From: Roseomonas sp.
GTDB taxonomy: Bacteria > Pseudomonadota > Alphaproteobacteria > Acetobacterales > Acetobacteraceae
Assembly (NCBI GenBank): GCA_020249415.1
Contig: JADCFR010000395.1
Location: 1-6,459 of the forward strand
Direction: 5' to 3'
DNA length: 6,459 bases
Shown here: positions 5,205 through 6,459 of the stretch, one piece after another
Numbering within the stretch: the stretch's first letter is position 1
How the letters are laid out: every line of letters starts with the position of its first letter
Translations under genes and position numbers: made by a program
Notes under the pieces: model-generated
Databases searched by the model: none
What the model saw: the letters and a program-made list of their open reading frames with translations, nothing else
What the model was told of the DNA's origin: nothing

Positions 5205-6459
5205 ATGCAGGATGGTATCCCCTGGTCGTCCGACCTTCTGATTCTGGCGCAGCGCTTCGGCCCGCGCATCGCCATTACCGATGGCAGTGCCACGCTTACC
5301 TATTCAACGCTCTCGGTCCGCGCCCATGGCCTGGCACGGCGGCTCATCGCGGAAGGCTTCAAACCCGGCCAGCCGGTCGCGAGTTTTGTGCCCAATGGCT
5401 GCGATGCGCCCTGGGTCAGCTATGGGCTGACCATGGCCGGTGTGGCGGAAACCCCCTGCAATACGGGCTCGACCGATGCGGAGCTTGGCTGGTTTGCGCA
5501 ATTGACGGGCTTCAAACGCATCGTTGCACCGCAAGCATCCTGTGCGCGGCTGGCGGGGCTTGGGTTTGAACCCCTCGCGCTGGAAGACATCGCGCCGGAT
5601 GACAGCGGGGCGCCGCTACCCCCCGTGCCAGCGGATGCCTGGGGGCGGATCATTTTCACCTCTGGCACCACCGGCAAACCAAAGGCCATTCTGCATAGCC
5701 ATGGCGGGCGGTACCTTGCGAATATCCTGCAACGGGCCGTTTTGCCTTTCACGCCGGAACCCGGTGAGCGTGTGCTGCTGATGACACCCTTCACCCATGG
5801 CGCCGCACTGATCACCTATGCCTGGCTTGATCATGGGGGTGAGGTTGTCTTGCAGGATGGCGTGCGGGCGGAACGCATCGCGCCGCTTCTGGCCGCGCCC
5901 CGGCTTTCGGCGATTTTCGCCCCACCCACGGTTTTGGCCAAATTGCTGGCGCTGTTTCCGGGGCAAAGCGTACCGGGGCTGAAGGTCATTTTCTGCGGCA
6001 CGCAGACGCTGACGCGCGATCTTTACGCCCGCGCCAAGGCGCAATTCGGCCCGGTGGTGCGCGTCACCTATGGCATGAGCGAATGCTTCAACCCGATCAC
6101 CGTGCTGGAAGGCCCGGATGTGGCGGCGGCAATGGACGACGCCGAGGATGGCCTGGGCGCGAACCTCGGCTGGCCGGCGACGGGGGTCGAGATCGCCATC
6201 CGGGATGAGGCCGGCGCCGCGCTTTCCTCTGGCGATTCGGGCGATATCTGGCTGCGCGCCCGGCACATGAATATCGGCATGATCGGCGCGGATGGCTTTG
6301 TGCCGCGCCCTGCCGGCGCCTGGCACCGCACCGGCGATCTGGGCGCGGTGGATGCGCGCGGGCGCCTGCGGCTCGCGGGCCGGGCTTCGGATGTGATGAA
6401 AACCGGCGGCTACCGCGTCCATCCGGCCGAAATCGAAACCACCTTGGAACCCGCCGCGC
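5205..6459 (+). CDS. AMP-dependent acyl-CoA synthetase/ligase (ANL superfamily), 3' truncated by window
   Basis: 418 residues are present and the frame is open to the window end; family members are usually near 500 residues, so roughly 70-100 are missing, including the C-terminal catalytic Lys. These enzymes activate a carboxylic acid with ATP to an acyl-adenylate and then form the CoA thioester. Motifs in order: phosphate loop IIFTSGTTGKPKA (149-161), PFTHG with H198, YGMSE (289-293), HRTGDLG with the ribose-binding D378 (374-380), and hinge motif GRASDVMKTGGYRVHPAEIE (392-411) with R393 and K399. ATG 5205 is the only start-like codon in this frame after the TGA at 5091. No good Shine-Dalgarno precedes it. 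The acid substrate cannot be told. The divergent epoxide hydrolase may act in the same catabolic route, an inference from position only. Confidence 0.9.
   Translation, partial: MQDGIPWSSDLLILAQRFGPRIAITDGSATLTYSTLSVRAHGLARRLIAEGFKPGQPVASFVPNGCDAPWVSYGLTMAGVAETPCNTGSTDAELGWFAQLTGFKRIVAPQASCARLAGLGFEPLALEDIAPDDSGAPLPPVPADAWGRIIFTSGTTGKPKAILHSHGGRYLANILQRAVLPFTPEPGERVLLMTPFTHGAALITYAWLDHGGEVVLQDGVRAERIAPLLAAPRLSAIFAPPTVLAKLLALFPGQSVPGLKVIFCGTQTLTRDLYARAKAQFGPVVRVTYGMSECFNPITVLEGPDVAAAMDDAEDGLGANLGWPATGVEIAIRDEAGAALSSGDSGDIWLRARHMNIGMIGADGFVPRPAGAWHRTGDLGAVDARGRLRLAGRASDVMKTGGYRVHPAEIETTLEPAA

Noticed and set aside
5616..6422. 268-codon - strand open frame inside the acyl-CoA synthetase gene
   Set aside because: It is antisense to the P-loop, YGMSE and TGD motifs of the ligase; its low-complexity Arg/His/Ala composition marks it as a shadow.

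Overview
The window reads as an ordinary chromosomal segment of a GC-rich alphaproteobacterium. The best guess is the Rhodospirillales/Acetobacteraceae group. That placement rests on the style of the DnaX C-terminus, the dnaX-ybaB-recR gene order, strong G/C preference at third codon positions, and recognisable family versions of the accessory genes; it was not tested by a database search. I see no mobile element, CRISPR array, tRNA or rRNA, and no frameshifted gene. The genes are tightly packed and the longest gene-free stretch is 231 bases (2925-3155).

Left part (1-1330, + strand): the 3' end of dnaX (DNA polymerase III tau/gamma), then the nucleoid-associated protein gene ybaB, then recR, with gaps of 12 and 16 bases. 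This is the widely conserved replication/recombination-repair cluster. Its promoter lies upstream of the window.

Middle part (1404-3965, + strand): a short-chain dehydrogenase/reductase with a complete active site is followed 27 bases later by a type 3 family solute-binding-like protein that has no signal peptide. These two are probably co-transcribed. After a 231-base intergenic region comes a tandem-domain universal stress protein. That intergenic region holds a perfect TTGA-N6-TCAA dyad (FNR/FixK-type core) and, a little further on, a GCGATA/TATCGC palindrome. Together they suggest oxygen- or redox-controlled expression of the stress protein.

Right part (3966-6459): an epoxide-hydrolase-type alpha/beta hydrolase on the - strand abuts the stress protein tail to tail with no intergenic base; the two stop codons form TGATCA. 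Divergent from it, across 96 bases, starts an AMP-dependent acyl-CoA synthetase that runs off the window end. The 96-base divergent region carries a 13-bp direct repeat (12/13 identical) with exactly 30-bp pitch, a plausible shared operator. The hydrolase and the ligase could act in catabolism of an organic acid or epoxide-bearing compound, but no substrate can be read from the sequence.

I found no clearly novel multi-gene system. The most useful leads are regulatory (the FNR/FixK-type dyad, the 30-bp-pitch repeat, a possibly leaderless ligase start) together with a few protein oddities.
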